Source: Acidobacteriaceae bacterium (GTDB lineage Bacteria > Acidobacteriota > Terriglobia > Terriglobales > Acidobacteriaceae). Taken from it: DNA of 64,000 nucleotides. The position numbers and the translations under genes were made by a program. The DNA is taken from contig PKXU01000198.1 in the NCBI GenBank assembly GCA_003132445.1, positions 28,055-92,054 of the forward strand, read 5' to 3'. Below, piece after piece: positions 32,085 to 40,931 of the stretch; positions within the stretch are counted from its first letter, which is position 1; each line of letters starts with the position of its first letter. The notes beneath the pieces were generated by a model, which was not told where the DNA came from, did not search any database, and saw nothing but the letters and a program-made list of their open reading frames with translations.

Positions 32085-32183
32085 TCCGTCTCTAATCCAT
32101 CACAGAAGATCACGACTGCCCTTTCGAACTGCCAATCCTGCGAGCTGAAGTAAACCGGGAATGCGGCTGCTATCATACCAGCG

Positions 32184-33962
32184 ATGAGTTCGGTCGTTTC
32201 CAAACCAGATCGCTTGCCGGTCGAGTCGTTGCTGCTCGATGTTGCCGACGTGTTGGCCACGTCGCTTGACCTGGACACGACTGTGAGGCGGGTCGCCGAA
32301 GTGGTCCGCAAGGTCATCGATTACGAAATTTTTGCCATCTTACTGCTCAACGAAAAAACGCAGGAGCTGCGCTTCCGCTTTCAGGTGGGCTATCCGCCCG
32401 AATTTGCCGAGCGCAGCCGGATTAAGCTTGGGGAGGGCGTGACCGGACAGGCGGCCCAGCTGCGGCAGGCGGTTCTGATCGACGATGTCACTCAGGACTC
32501 GCGTTATATCGAAGCGGTTCCCAATGTGCGTTCTGAACTTGCCATCCCATTGATCAGCAAGAATCGCGTCATCGGAGTGATCGATATCGAGGCACGCGAG
32601 CCGCGGTACTTCAACGAAGAGCATGTGCGCGTGCTTACGCTGGTCGCTTCGCGCATGGCTGCGGGCATCGAGAATGCTCAACTCTATACCAAGACGACGA
32701 AGCAAGCGCGCATTCTGCTACTGCTCAACGAAATTGCGCGTGAACTAACCTCAATTCTGAATCTGGACGAGTTGCTGGGCCGGATTGCGGAACTGGTGCG
32801 GCGATTGATCGACTATCAGATGTTCAGCATCCTGCTGGTAGATGCTTCTGGCGAGAAATTGCAGCACCGGTTCTCTCTTCGCTTCAACGAAAATATTCAT
32901 TTGAAGCACGACCTTCCGCTGGGACGGGGCTTGGTAGGTTCCGCCGCGGAAAGCAGGCAAGCGGTGCTGGTGCCCGACGTAAGCAAAGATCCACGCTACG
33001 TCGAAGCAAATCCCGAAACCCGATCGGAACTGGCGGTACCACTCATCTATAAAGACAAGGTGATCGGAGTGCTCGACCTGGAGCACACGCGGCGCGGCTT
33101 CTTCACTGAAGAGCACCGGCTCACCATGACGACTTTGGCCGCGCAAATTGCGATTGCCGTAGAGAACGCGCGGCTCTACGAAGAAATCGAACGGCAAGAA
33201 CGGCGACTGGAGCGCGATTTGGCGCTGGCTCGAGAATTACAGGGACGTTTGCTGCCGCAAACGAATCCCAAGCTTACACACCTCGATGTCGCTGCGAAGT
33301 TTGTACCAGCCCGAGCCATCGGAGGCGATTTATACGACTTCATTCCTTACTCGATGTCGCGCCTCGGGATTGTTATCGGCGACGTTAGCGGAAAGGGCGC
33401 GCCTGCCGCGATCTATGCTGCGCTAGTCAGTGGAATTATTCGTTCGCACGCTCCCATTGAACCTGGGCCAGCGGAAATGCTTTCCGCCGTGAATTTATCG
33501 CTGGCCGAACGACGCATCGAGGCGCAGTTTGTTTCCATCATTTTTGCGTTATGGGACGACGAGCAGCGCCTCCTCACGGTTGCGAACTCGGGACTTCCCC
33601 GGCCGATCTATGTACACGCGAAAGATGAAGTGATCGAAGCTGTCGAAGCGACGGGCCTGCCTCTTGGCCTGTTTGACGAAGCCGAATACGATGAATTCGA
33701 ATTCCGCATGAAGCCGGGAGACATGTTCGTGTTTTTTAGCGATGGCATTCTCGACGCTCGCAACCGCAGGGGCGAGCTATTCGGACGCGGCCGGGTCGAG
33801 CAGATCATTGGTGAATGCCAGGGGAAATCGGCCAATTGCGTTGTGGATTCGCTCTTCAAGGCAGCGGCTGAACATTCCGCAGGTGTTGAGACTTTCGACG
33901 ATCAGACAGTGGTCGCCATCCGAGTGCGAGGCGGCGCGCACAGCTCCACAAAGAAAAAATGA
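32184..33962 (+). CDS. GAF-GAF-SpoIIE (PP2C) phosphatase, RsbU-like
   Basis: 592 aa, cytoplasmic. Two GAF domains occupy about 20-170 and 185-345. Their repeated signatures are GEGVTGQAAQLRQAVLIDDV...SELAIPLISKNRVIGVIDIE and GRGLVGSAAESRQAVLVPDV...SELAVPLIYKDKVIGVLDLE. A helical linker (about 345-365, EEIERQERRLERDLALARELQGRLLP) leads to a PP2C-type SpoIIE domain (about 380-588): GGDLYDF, IGDVSGKGAPAAIYAALVSG, FVFFSDGILDARNRRGELFG, DDQTVVAIRV. The metal-binding Asp residues are present. Likely a sensor phosphatase acting on an anti-anti-sigma factor in partner switching; no such partner is nearby. Its last bases overlap lysA by ATGA, so the two are translationally coupled. Confidence 0.92.
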   Translation: MSSVVSKPDRLPVESLLLDVADVLATSLDLDTTVRRVAEVVRKVIDYEIFAILLLNEKTQELRFRFQVGYPPEFAERSRIKLGEGVTGQAAQLRQAVLIDDVTQDSRYIEAVPNVRSELAIPLISKNRVIGVIDIEAREPRYFNEEHVRVLTLVASRMAAGIENAQLYTKTTKQARILLLLNEIARELTSILNLDELLGRIAELVRRLIDYQMFSILLVDASGEKLQHRFSLRFNENIHLKHDLPLGRGLVGSAAESRQAVLVPDVSKDPRYVEANPETRSELAVPLIYKDKVIGVLDLEHTRRGFFTEEHRLTMTTLAAQIAIAVENARLYEEIERQERRLERDLALARELQGRLLPQTNPKLTHLDVAAKFVPARAIGGDLYDFIPYSMSRLGIVIGDVSGKGAPAAIYAALVSGIIRSHAPIEPGPAEMLSAVNLSLAERRIEAQFVSIIFALWDDEQRLLTVANSGLPRPIYVHAKDEVIEAVEATGLPLGLFDEAEYDEFEFRMKPGDMFVFFSDGILDARNRRGELFGRGRVEQIIGECQGKSANCVVDSLFKAAAEHSAGVETFDDQTVVAIRVRGGAHSSTKKK

Positions 33963-35287
33963 CCTCGCGTAGTCCGAACTTAATCGCGCGTGCCCCTGGC
34001 TTTGTGTATCACAAGACGAAGCGGGGCATTTTTCGTCGCGGCGAACAATTTGTCCTGCACTGTGAAGATGTCGCTCTTCCGAAAGTGGCGGAGCGGTACG
34101 GAACACCTCTTTACGTATACTCGGCAACCATGATTCGCGATCGCTACGACACCTTTGACGCGGCATTTCGCGATCTGCCGCATACTCTGTGCTATTCCGT
34201 CAAAGCGAATTCGAACCTGGCTATTCTGCGAATGTTAGCCAAGAAGGGATGCGGATTTGACGTGGTTTCTGGGGGAGAACTGGAACGCGTGCTCGTCGCC
34301 GACCGCAAAGCCGCGAGGAATGTGGTGTTTTCCGGTGTGGGAAAGACCCGCGAAGAACTCACGGCGGCGTTGAAGGCTGGAATCATGCTATTCAACGTCG
34401 AAAGCGAATCGGAGTTATGGGCGCTGGCGGAGTGCGCAGTCCGTCTGCGCAAAATTGCGCCAATTGCTTTGCGTGTGAATCCTGATGTTGCCGCCGAAAC
34501 TCATCCATATATCTCCACCGGACTGCGCAAACACAAATTCGGAGTTCCAATTCGCGAAGCGCGGGCGCTTTATGCCCAAGCGTCGGGAGCGCGCAATCTG
34601 AAGGTTTGTGGGGTCAGCGTTCACATCGGCTCCCAAATCACCGATGTCGCACCTTTCGGTGAAGCCATGGCGCGCGTAGCCGACCTTGTACGCGAATTGC
34701 GTCGTGACGGACACCGCATCGATTACATCGATGGAGGAGGCGGACTCGGCATCGACTACGACACGCAAAACGGAGAAAACCTTTCACTTGATGTAACCGC
34801 CTATGCGAAGGCCGTGACCGCGCCGCTTCGCGGGCTGAACATCCGACTGCTCCTTGAACCTGGGCGCGCGATCATTGGCCCTGCTGGAATCCTGTTGACT
34901 TCGGTGGTTTACCGCAAGACGAATGACGGCAAGCGATTTCTGGTAGTTGACGCCGCCATGAATGACTTAATCCGCCCCGCGCTCTACGGCGCTTTCCACG
35001 AAATCATTCCGGTGGTCCAAAACCCGGAGTCCCCCGCGAGATTGGAAGTCACCGATATCGTCGGCCCGGTATGCGAGACCGGAGATTTCTTCGCCCGCGA
35101 CCGCGAATTGCCGCCGGTCGAGGAAGGAGAGTTGCTTGCAATTCTGGATGCCGGCGCTTACGGGATGGTTCTCGCGTCGAACTACAATACTCGCCCGCGC
35201 GCAGCCGAAGTGCTGGTCTCCGGCAAGTCTGTGAAAGTGATCCGGCGGCGGGAAAAAGTATCCGACTTGTTGCGGAATGAACTCTGA
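33959..35287 (+). CDS. lysA: Diaminopimelate decarboxylase
   Basis: 442-aa PLP enzyme making lysine from meso-diaminopimelate. The alanine-racemase-like barrel holds the PLP lysine Lys82 in CYSVKANSN. SGGELERV, RVNPDVAAETHPYISTGLRKHKFG and HIGSQITDVAPF follow. IDGGGGLGIDY and EPGRAIIGPAG bind the PLP phosphate. In the C-terminal domain, CETGDFFARDRELP carries the active-site Cys across the dimer interface. The ATG overlaps the stop of the phosphatase gene by four bases. Confidence 0.95.
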   Translation: MTSRSPNLIARAPGFVYHKTKRGIFRRGEQFVLHCEDVALPKVAERYGTPLYVYSATMIRDRYDTFDAAFRDLPHTLCYSVKANSNLAILRMLAKKGCGFDVVSGGELERVLVADRKAARNVVFSGVGKTREELTAALKAGIMLFNVESESELWALAECAVRLRKIAPIALRVNPDVAAETHPYISTGLRKHKFGVPIREARALYAQASGARNLKVCGVSVHIGSQITDVAPFGEAMARVADLVRELRRDGHRIDYIDGGGGLGIDYDTQNGENLSLDVTAYAKAVTAPLRGLNIRLLLEPGRAIIGPAGILLTSVVYRKTNDGKRFLVVDAAMNDLIRPALYGAFHEIIPVVQNPESPARLEVTDIVGPVCETGDFFARDRELPPVEEGELLAILDAGAYGMVLASNYNTRPRAAEVLVSGKSVKVIRRREKVSDLLRNEL

Positions 35288-35304
35288 CTGCTTCTTGCCA
35301 CACG

Positions 35305-36189
35305 TTAGGCTTGCCGGTCGCCCCACTTCATCTTGGTGCGAAGCACGTGGAAAAAATCGGTGCCCGTGCGGAAAAGATTTACCTGATGCTCGGAGCGGCG
35401 GCAGCGTACACGATCGCCGTCGCATAAGTCGACGCCTGGCTGTCCATCCAGACTCAGATAAGCGACTTCTTCCTCGCTGCGCAGCAGGATCTCGATCTCC
35501 ACCGAATCGGGCACGACCAGAGGACGGTGCGTTAAAGAATGCGGCGCAACCGGCGTGATCACAAAGCCGCTAACGCTGGGCATGAGTACCGGACCGCCTG
35601 CCGATAGAGAGTATGCCGTCGAACCCGTGGGCGTAGCCACGATCATGCCATCCGCACGGTAACTGGAAACGAATGCCTTGTCGATGAAGAGATCGTAAGT
35701 GTTGAGTCGGGCTAGAGCAGTCTTATTCACAACTGCGTCGTTGAATACCTGGTAATTTCCCAAAACTTCGTCTCCGCGCAATAATTCGACCTGCATCAGC
35801 GACCGATGTTCGACCGTGGCACGCTTCTGCGCGATGGCCTCGAGCATGGGATAGAGCGATTGCAACGGCACTTCCGTCAGGAATCCGAGGGATCCCAGGT
35901 TAACTCCCAACAGAGGAACATCGACTGTCGCGGTAACGCGCGCCGCTGACAAGAGTGTTCCATCGCCGCCCAGCACGACCACAAGATCCAGGGGCCGCGC
36001 GGCCATTTGCGCCCGTGGCACAACCTCGGGCCCATTGGTATATAACGCTGTTTGCTGATCGATAACGACTTTATAGCCGTGTTCAGTCAACCATGCGAGC
36101 AAACCAGGAAGAATCTGCGCGACCGCCGGTCGATTGGGCCGTGAAATGATAGCGGCGGTTTTCTCTGTGGACGCTCGCGGGCTGGGCAT
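35305..36189 (-). CDS. nadK: NAD kinase
   Basis: 294-aa cytoplasmic enzyme phosphorylating NAD to NADP with ATP or polyphosphate. The N-terminal domain has VVVLGGDGTLLSAAR (GGDGT) and GVNLGSLGFLTEV. NDAVVNK and the TPTGSTAYSLSAGGPVL motif form the NAD site, and LTHRPLVVPDSVEIEI lies in the C-terminal domain. Convergent with lysA (17 bp between stops) and about 70 bp downstream of the tlyA-type gene, with which it is often paired. Confidence 0.95.
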   Translation of the reverse strand: MPSPRASTEKTAAIISRPNRPAVAQILPGLLAWLTEHGYKVVIDQQTALYTNGPEVVPRAQMAARPLDLVVVLGGDGTLLSAARVTATVDVPLLGVNLGSLGFLTEVPLQSLYPMLEAIAQKRATVEHRSLMQVELLRGDEVLGNYQVFNDAVVNKTALARLNTYDLFIDKAFVSSYRADGMIVATPTGSTAYSLSAGGPVLMPSVSGFVITPVAPHSLTHRPLVVPDSVEIEILLRSEEEVAYLSLDGQPGVDLCDGDRVRCRRSEHQVNLFRTGTDFFHVLRTKMKWGDRQA

Positions 36190-36261
36190 GGAATGGTGAA
36201 AGAAAGATTGTACAAAATCCGTAAGTTTTCACCACAGCGGACACAAACCATTTCCAGGAAA

Positions 36262-37011
36262 TCAGAATACGCCGTAGAGAAGGAACTCGCGATTGCCTTC
36301 AACGCCCTGAATGGGAGATTCGATCGAATCCGTTTTTGCTGCGCCCAGATTTTGGAGCCCGGTTCTCACCTTCTCTACCGCCGCCAGTTGTACGCTCTCA
36401 TCGCGAACAATGCCTCCTTTGCCCACATGTTCGCGGCCTGCTTCGAACTGCGGTTTGACCAGTACGACAATCTGTCGTTCTTTGCGCTCGGCGGGCGATT
36501 CTGGAAATGCTGCCCGAATCACGGCAGGAAGCACCAGGGTCGCAGAGATAAAAGAAACGTCCATTGCAATGAAATCTACCGTCGCGCCGAGCGCTTCATG
36601 CGTTAAGTAACGAGCGTTGGTTTTTTCCAGAAGGCGCACTCGCACATCCTGGCGAAGTCGGAAGTCCAACTGACCATAGCCAGTATCGATTGCGATGACG
36701 TGCGACGCTCCGCCCTGAATAAGACAATCCGTAAATCCACCGGTGGAAGCTCCTACATCAAGACAAGTCTTGCCAGCTACAGCGATCTTCCAGTGCTCGA
36801 TCGCTCGCAGTAGCTTCAGGCCGCTGCGGCTCACATATTTCAGATCTTCGCCGAGCAGGCGAATCTCACACTCCTCGGAAACTTGCGCGCCGGCTTTCTC
36901 GATCTTCTGGTCATCCGCCAAAACTTTGCCCGCAAGAACTAGGGCCTGAGCGCGCTCGCGCGACGCCGCCAAACCGCGGTCCACAAGAAGTTTGTCGATT
37001 CTGGTTGTCAA
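36262..37011 (-). CDS. tlyA: TlyA-family rRNA 2'-O-methyltransferase (S4 + FtsJ-like)
   Basis: About 249 aa from a TTG at 37011; another TTG at 37026 is possible. The frame extends to 37149, but the added residues do not look like the family. An S4 RNA-binding domain (TRIDKLLVDRGLAASRERAQALVLAGKVLADD) is followed by an FtsJ-like methyltransferase: SRSGLKLLRAIEHW, CLDVGASTGGFTDCLIQGGASHVIAIDTGYGQLDF, MDVSFISATLVLPAV, VLVKPQFEAGREHVGKGGIVRD. Mycobacterial TlyA methylates cytidines in 16S and 23S rRNA; some homologues were annotated as hemolysins. Followed closely by nadK on the same strand. Confidence 0.9.
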   Translation of the reverse strand: MTTRIDKLLVDRGLAASRERAQALVLAGKVLADDQKIEKAGAQVSEECEIRLLGEDLKYVSRSGLKLLRAIEHWKIAVAGKTCLDVGASTGGFTDCLIQGGASHVIAIDTGYGQLDFRLRQDVRVRLLEKTNARYLTHEALGATVDFIAMDVSFISATLVLPAVIRAAFPESPAERKERQIVVLVKPQFEAGREHVGKGGIVRDESVQLAAVEKVRTGLQNLGAAKTDSIESPIQGVEGNREFLLYGVF

Positions 37012-37056
37012 AGCTATTTTCGTCAAGAAATATTTTGCCAGAACGCCTAACACGAA

Positions 37057-37127
37057 AGTGCCAGCACTCGCTTCAGTGCAAAGTGTTGAAGCATCTCTTA
37101 GGGAAGCACTTAGGCTAGCACTTTGGC
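37057..37127. repeat. Cluster of AGCACT-type repeats upstream of tlyA
   Basis: AGTGC-ca-GCACT (37057-37068) is a small inverted repeat. AGCACTTAGGC (37105-37115) and AGCACTTTGGC (37117-37127) form a direct repeat with a 12-bp period. All lie within 120 bp in front of the leftward tlyA start, so they may be operator elements. Confidence 0.4.
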
Positions 37128-37207
37128 ATTTTTCCACAGCATTTTCCACGAACGTGTTGAAAACTTCGGTCCGCAGAATGCCTCAGTGACTCTCGAGCGC
37201 CGATCCT

Positions 37208-37245
37208 ATAAAAAATAAAAGCCGCCCGAAACCGGCGCGGCTCTT
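37208..37245 (-). terminator. Rho-independent terminator after the YebC-family gene
   Basis: On the minus strand AGCCGC and GCGGCT (37220-37242) form a GC-rich hairpin with an inner CCGG pairing, followed by TTTTATTTTTT. It lies about 40 bp behind the stop at 37281. Confidence 0.8.
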
Positions 37246-37280
37246 TCATTTTGTTTCCTACTTCTTGCTTGTTTCCAAAA

Positions 37281-38030
37281 TCATCCCGCTACTTCTTCGA
37301 GCAGTTTCTGATCGATATCAAAGTTCGAATGCACGTTCTGCACATCGTCGTGCTCTTCGAGCGCTTCCATAAGGCGAATCATGGTATTGGCCGCCGCGCC
37401 TTCCACCTTGATGTAGTTCTGCGGAATCATCGCGATACTGGCGGATATCGGCTCAATGCCAGCTTTTTTCACAGCTTCCAGCACCGCTTCGTAGGCTGAT
37501 GTATCGGTCAGGATTTCCCAGTTGTCGCCGTCGTCATTCAAATCTTCGCCGCCCGATTCGAGAACTATGTTCATCAAATCATCTTCTTTAGCAGCGGCCT
37601 TCGCGATCAGGATGTCACCTTTCTTGTGAAACATCCATGAGACAGCACCGGCTTCGGCCATGTTGCCGCCGTTCTTGCCAAAGACGTGGCGAATCTCACT
37701 GACCGTGCGGTTGCGATTATCGGTATTGATGTCAAGCAATACCGCGACGCCGCCGGGCCCGTAACCTTCGAGCGAAAATTCCTCATAGGTCGCACCGGGC
37801 AATTCTCCGGTACCACGCTGAATGGCGCGCTTGATGTTGTCGGCGGGCATGTTCTCTGCCTTGGCCGCTACGATGGCACCACGCAGGCGCGGGTTGGAGT
37901 CAGGATCGCCGCCGCCATTCTTTGCGGCAATGCTGATTTCCTTGATGAGACGGGTGAAAATCTTCCCGCGCTTGGCATCGAGCGCGCCCTTTTTGTGCTT
38001 GATTGTGGCCCACTTGGAATGGCCAGACAT
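37281..38030 (-). CDS. YebC/PmpR family (TACO1-like) regulatory protein
   Basis: 249-aa cytoplasmic protein. MSGHSKWATIKHKKGALDAKRGKIFTRLIKEI at the start, NMPADNIKRAIQRGTGE, YEEFSLEGYGPGGVAVLLDI and NRTVSEIRHVFGKNGGNM are family hallmarks; the C-terminal acidic domain has VEGAAANTMIRLMEALEEHDDVQNVHSNF. Family members are described as DNA-binding regulators and, more recently, as ribosome-associated factors that ease translation of difficult sequences. Ends in an intrinsic terminator. Confidence 0.94.
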   Translation of the reverse strand: MSGHSKWATIKHKKGALDAKRGKIFTRLIKEISIAAKNGGGDPDSNPRLRGAIVAAKAENMPADNIKRAIQRGTGELPGATYEEFSLEGYGPGGVAVLLDINTDNRNRTVSEIRHVFGKNGGNMAEAGAVSWMFHKKGDILIAKAAAKEDDLMNIVLESGGEDLNDDGDNWEILTDTSAYEAVLEAVKKAGIEPISASIAMIPQNYIKVEGAAANTMIRLMEALEEHDDVQNVHSNFDIDQKLLEEVAG

Positions 38031-38338
38031 GGTTAGACCTCGTATCTAAAGATCGCCTTCAAAGAGCCTTGGATGGCAGGATTCGCCTTCAGAGGAGATC
38101 ACAGGATTGCCTCGATATGTATGCAGGCGAACAGGAATTATAGCACGGAGCCGCGAGCGCTCGCGCGTATTGTAATTCTGGGCGCTGTCCCAACCACCTT
38201 TAGGCCAACGCCTAATTTCGCGAGTTGGATCAGTGGCACGTTTACCCAAAAACCGCGTGGCGGATGGAGGTCATGACCCTTGACTCGGTTCGCCATCGCT
38301 CCTAACATGCCATCGAAAGCCACTTCGTGTAACTACCT
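38031..38338. other. Divergent intergenic region with an inverted repeat
   Basis: About 308 bases between the YebC-family gene (leftward) and the kinase gene (rightward), without a gene. A perfect inverted repeat TTAGGC-caac-GCCTAA (38200-38215) lies about 125 bp in front of the kinase start and could be a regulator site. A GC-rich palindromic run (GAGCGCTCGCGCG) is near 38155-38167. No clear promoter boxes were identified. Confidence 0.5.
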
Positions 38339-40897
38339 ATGGCTGGCCAGCTCCTGGGGCATTACCGGGTCCTCGAAAAGATTGGTTCGGGAGGGATGGG
38401 GGAAGTTTTTCGCGCGCGCGACGAAAGGCTGGGCCGCGACGTTGCGCTGAAGCTGATCCGTCCGGCCTCCAACAACAATCCTGATCATTTGCGCCGCTTC
38501 GAGCAAGAAGCGCGAGCCGCCGCAGCCCTCAATCATCCCAACATCCTTGCTATTTATGACGTGGGCTTTGAGGGCACTGTTCCCTACATTGTCTCGGAAC
38601 TGCTCGCGGGAAAAAATCTGCGCCAGCGATTAGAAGAGGGCCGCCTGTCGGTGCGCGAGGCCGCGGACTATGCGCTGCAAGTCGCTCAAGGCCTTACCGC
38701 CGCGCATGAACGCCTGATTGTTCATCGCGATCTAAAGCCGGAAAATCTTTTTCTGACGACGGACGGACGCGTCAAGATCCTGGACTTCGGAGTGGCTAAG
38801 CTGCAAACGCCGGCCGAAGACGATCGCTCCATCGAAAGCATGACCACGGTGACCAAGCATGGAGCCATGGTGGGCACTGTCGCCTACATGTCGCCAGAGC
38901 AACTGCGCGGCAAAAGCGTAGACCATCGCAGCGACATCTTCAGCTTCGGAGCGATTCTCTATGAAATGCTGTCGGGAGCGCGCGCATTTCGTGGTGAAAC
39001 GGAAGTCGACACCATGACCGCGGTTCTGCGCGAAGAACCTGCCAACACGACGCTGGAAAATGCAGCGGTCCCTCCTGGATATCAAGACATCATCCAACAT
39101 TGTCTTGAAAAAGATCCGCAGAATCGCTTTCAATCGGCGAAGGATCTCGCTTTCGCATTGCAGACTCTATCGGCCTCATCGCCTGTAAGAGTTTCTCCGT
39201 CTTCAAAGACAAAAAGAATTCGAAATCGCGCCCTGCCCTGGGCGCTCGCAGCCGTTTTGGCGGTGGCAATTGCACTTTTGGCAACTGCCCAGCTGCTGCG
39301 AACTACGGCTCCGCCCCCCTCCTACCGTCGTTTGACTTTCGAAGCGGGCACGGTGTACTCGGCGCGATTCGCGAACGACGGTGAGTCGATTCTCTACAGC
39401 GCCGCATGGAACAACCAACCACTGCAGCTTTTTTCCACGGTAGGAAATTCTCTATTGGCCCAGCAACTGAATTTGCGCGATGCCAATCTGTTGGCCGTTT
39501 CCCGCAACAACGAACTGGCGGTCGTGCTGCGCGGCACGCACAATGGTCAACTCGAAACCGTTGGCGGAATGCTGGCTCGTGCACCGCTGGCCGGAGGATC
39601 TCCAAAAGAATTGCAGGCCGATGTGCGCTGGGCCGACTGGGACGCGCAAGGCAACCTGGCGGTAGTAAATTATGTCGACGGTCACAGCCGTTTGGAATAT
39701 CCGATCGGCAAGCCGCTCTACCAGAGCGCAGGATGGATCGGCAACATTCGCTTCTCTCCACAAGGCGACCGCATCGCTTTCATGGATCACCCGGCTCTCT
39801 GGGACAATCGCGGAGCCGTTTGCGTCGTCGATCTGGCAGGCCACGTTCATACTCTTACAGCCGAGTACGAGTCCGAGCAGGGAGTCGCCTGGCATCCGAA
39901 TGGGAAGGAAATATGGTTCACCGCGGGCGAAAAGGGCACGAGCCTGAGCTTGATGGCGGTTAGCTTGTCGGGCAAGGTTCGCAGCGTCCTTAGCCTGCCC
40001 ATGGGAATCACTCTGCAAGACATCGCCTCTGACGGCCGGGTATTGGTTGCGTTGAATTCAAAGCGTCTGGCGATGGCTTTCAGCACTTTAGGCAGCAAGG
40101 AAGATGTGGAACTGTCGTGGCACGACTGGAATGTCGCCAAGGGCATCTCGCCCGATGGAAAATCTGTCCTGTTTGAAGACGCCAGCGAAGCTGCTGGCTC
40201 CGGTTACGCCGTAGCCTTGCGAAAGCTGGATGGCAGTTTGCCGGTTCGTTTGGGCGAAGGCAGCGCTGGCGGACTTTCTCCGGATGGGAAATGGGCAATT
40301 TCCGTGACCACTGGCCAGCCGCCGCAAGTGACCCTGCTACCCATTGGCGCGGGCCAGCCGCGATCGATTGACGTCAGCGGCTTGGAACATATCCAGAGTG
40401 GTTGGGCTCGCTTCCTGGAAGACGGGCAACGAATCATCGCCAATGGCAATGAGCGCGGGCACGCGACCCGTTGCTACGTGTTAGACGTGGCTGGCGGAAA
40501 ACCGAAAGCGGTGATGCCGGAAGGAACTGTGTGTGGCCCATCGTCACCCGACGCCCGGTTCGTGGTGGGAGTCGGGCCGAACTCCGCGGTGGCCATTTAT
40601 CCGATCGGAGACGGGTCCCCTCGGTCGATTCCCGGGCTGGAAGCGGGATTCCTGCCCGTTCAATGGTCGAGCGACGGTTCCGTGCTCTATGGCTATCACA
40701 CCGGCGAACTTCCCAGCAAAGTTTACAAAGTCGCAATCAACACTGGAAAGCAAACCATGGTCGAGGAGTTGCGGCCCGCAGTTCCTGCAGGTGTGGTGAT
40801 GGTCGCTCCAATCGTTGTGAATCGCAGCGGAACAGAATTCGCCTACAGCTATAGCGAAGTCTTGTCCGTCTTGTATTTGATTTCGGGCTTACACTAG
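38339..40897 (+). CDS. Membrane Ser/Thr protein kinase with C-terminal propeller-like sensor
   Basis: 852 aa. The cytoplasmic Hanks-type kinase domain (about 8-280) has glycine loop IGSGGMGEVF (15-24), catalytic Lys38 in VALKLI, HRDLKPEN with Asp131, DFG at 149-151 and GTVAYMSPEQLRG at 179-191, so it should be active. A Ser/Lys/Arg-rich juxtamembrane stretch leads to one membrane helix (about 300-322, ALPWALAAVLAVAIALLATAQLL). The remaining ~530 residues are beta-rich with TolB/WD40-like repeats (GNIRFSPQGDRIAFMDHPALWD, GVAWHPNGKEIWFTAGEKG, GGLSPDGKWAISV) and would be outside the membrane. This architecture is common in Acidobacteria. The ligand and kinase substrates are unknown. No cognate phosphatase is adjacent. 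Confidence 0.92.
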   Translation: MAGQLLGHYRVLEKIGSGGMGEVFRARDERLGRDVALKLIRPASNNNPDHLRRFEQEARAAAALNHPNILAIYDVGFEGTVPYIVSELLAGKNLRQRLEEGRLSVREAADYALQVAQGLTAAHERLIVHRDLKPENLFLTTDGRVKILDFGVAKLQTPAEDDRSIESMTTVTKHGAMVGTVAYMSPEQLRGKSVDHRSDIFSFGAILYEMLSGARAFRGETEVDTMTAVLREEPANTTLENAAVPPGYQDIIQHCLEKDPQNRFQSAKDLAFALQTLSASSPVRVSPSSKTKRIRNRALPWALAAVLAVAIALLATAQLLRTTAPPPSYRRLTFEAGTVYSARFANDGESILYSAAWNNQPLQLFSTVGNSLLAQQLNLRDANLLAVSRNNELAVVLRGTHNGQLETVGGMLARAPLAGGSPKELQADVRWADWDAQGNLAVVNYVDGHSRLEYPIGKPLYQSAGWIGNIRFSPQGDRIAFMDHPALWDNRGAVCVVDLAGHVHTLTAEYESEQGVAWHPNGKEIWFTAGEKGTSLSLMAVSLSGKVRSVLSLPMGITLQDIASDGRVLVALNSKRLAMAFSTLGSKEDVELSWHDWNVAKGISPDGKSVLFEDASEAAGSGYAVALRKLDGSLPVRLGEGSAGGLSPDGKWAISVTTGQPPQVTLLPIGAGQPRSIDVSGLEHIQSGWARFLEDGQRIIANGNERGHATRCYVLDVAGGKPKAVMPEGTVCGPSSPDARFVVGVGPNSAVAIYPIGDGSPRSIPGLEAGFLPVQWSSDGSVLYGYHTGELPSKVYKVAINTGKQTMVEELRPAVPAGVVMVAPIVVNRSGTEFAYSYSEVLSVLYLISGLH

Positions 40898-40931
40898 CTG
40901 CAACCTGCTTCCCGTCGATTACTTCGTGAGC

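Noticed and set aside
37120..37165. DnaA-box-like TTTTCCACA and TTTTCCACG near the tlyA upstream region
   Set aside because: Only two imperfect boxes, no cluster, no AT-rich unwinding region, no dnaA or dnaN nearby; not an origin.
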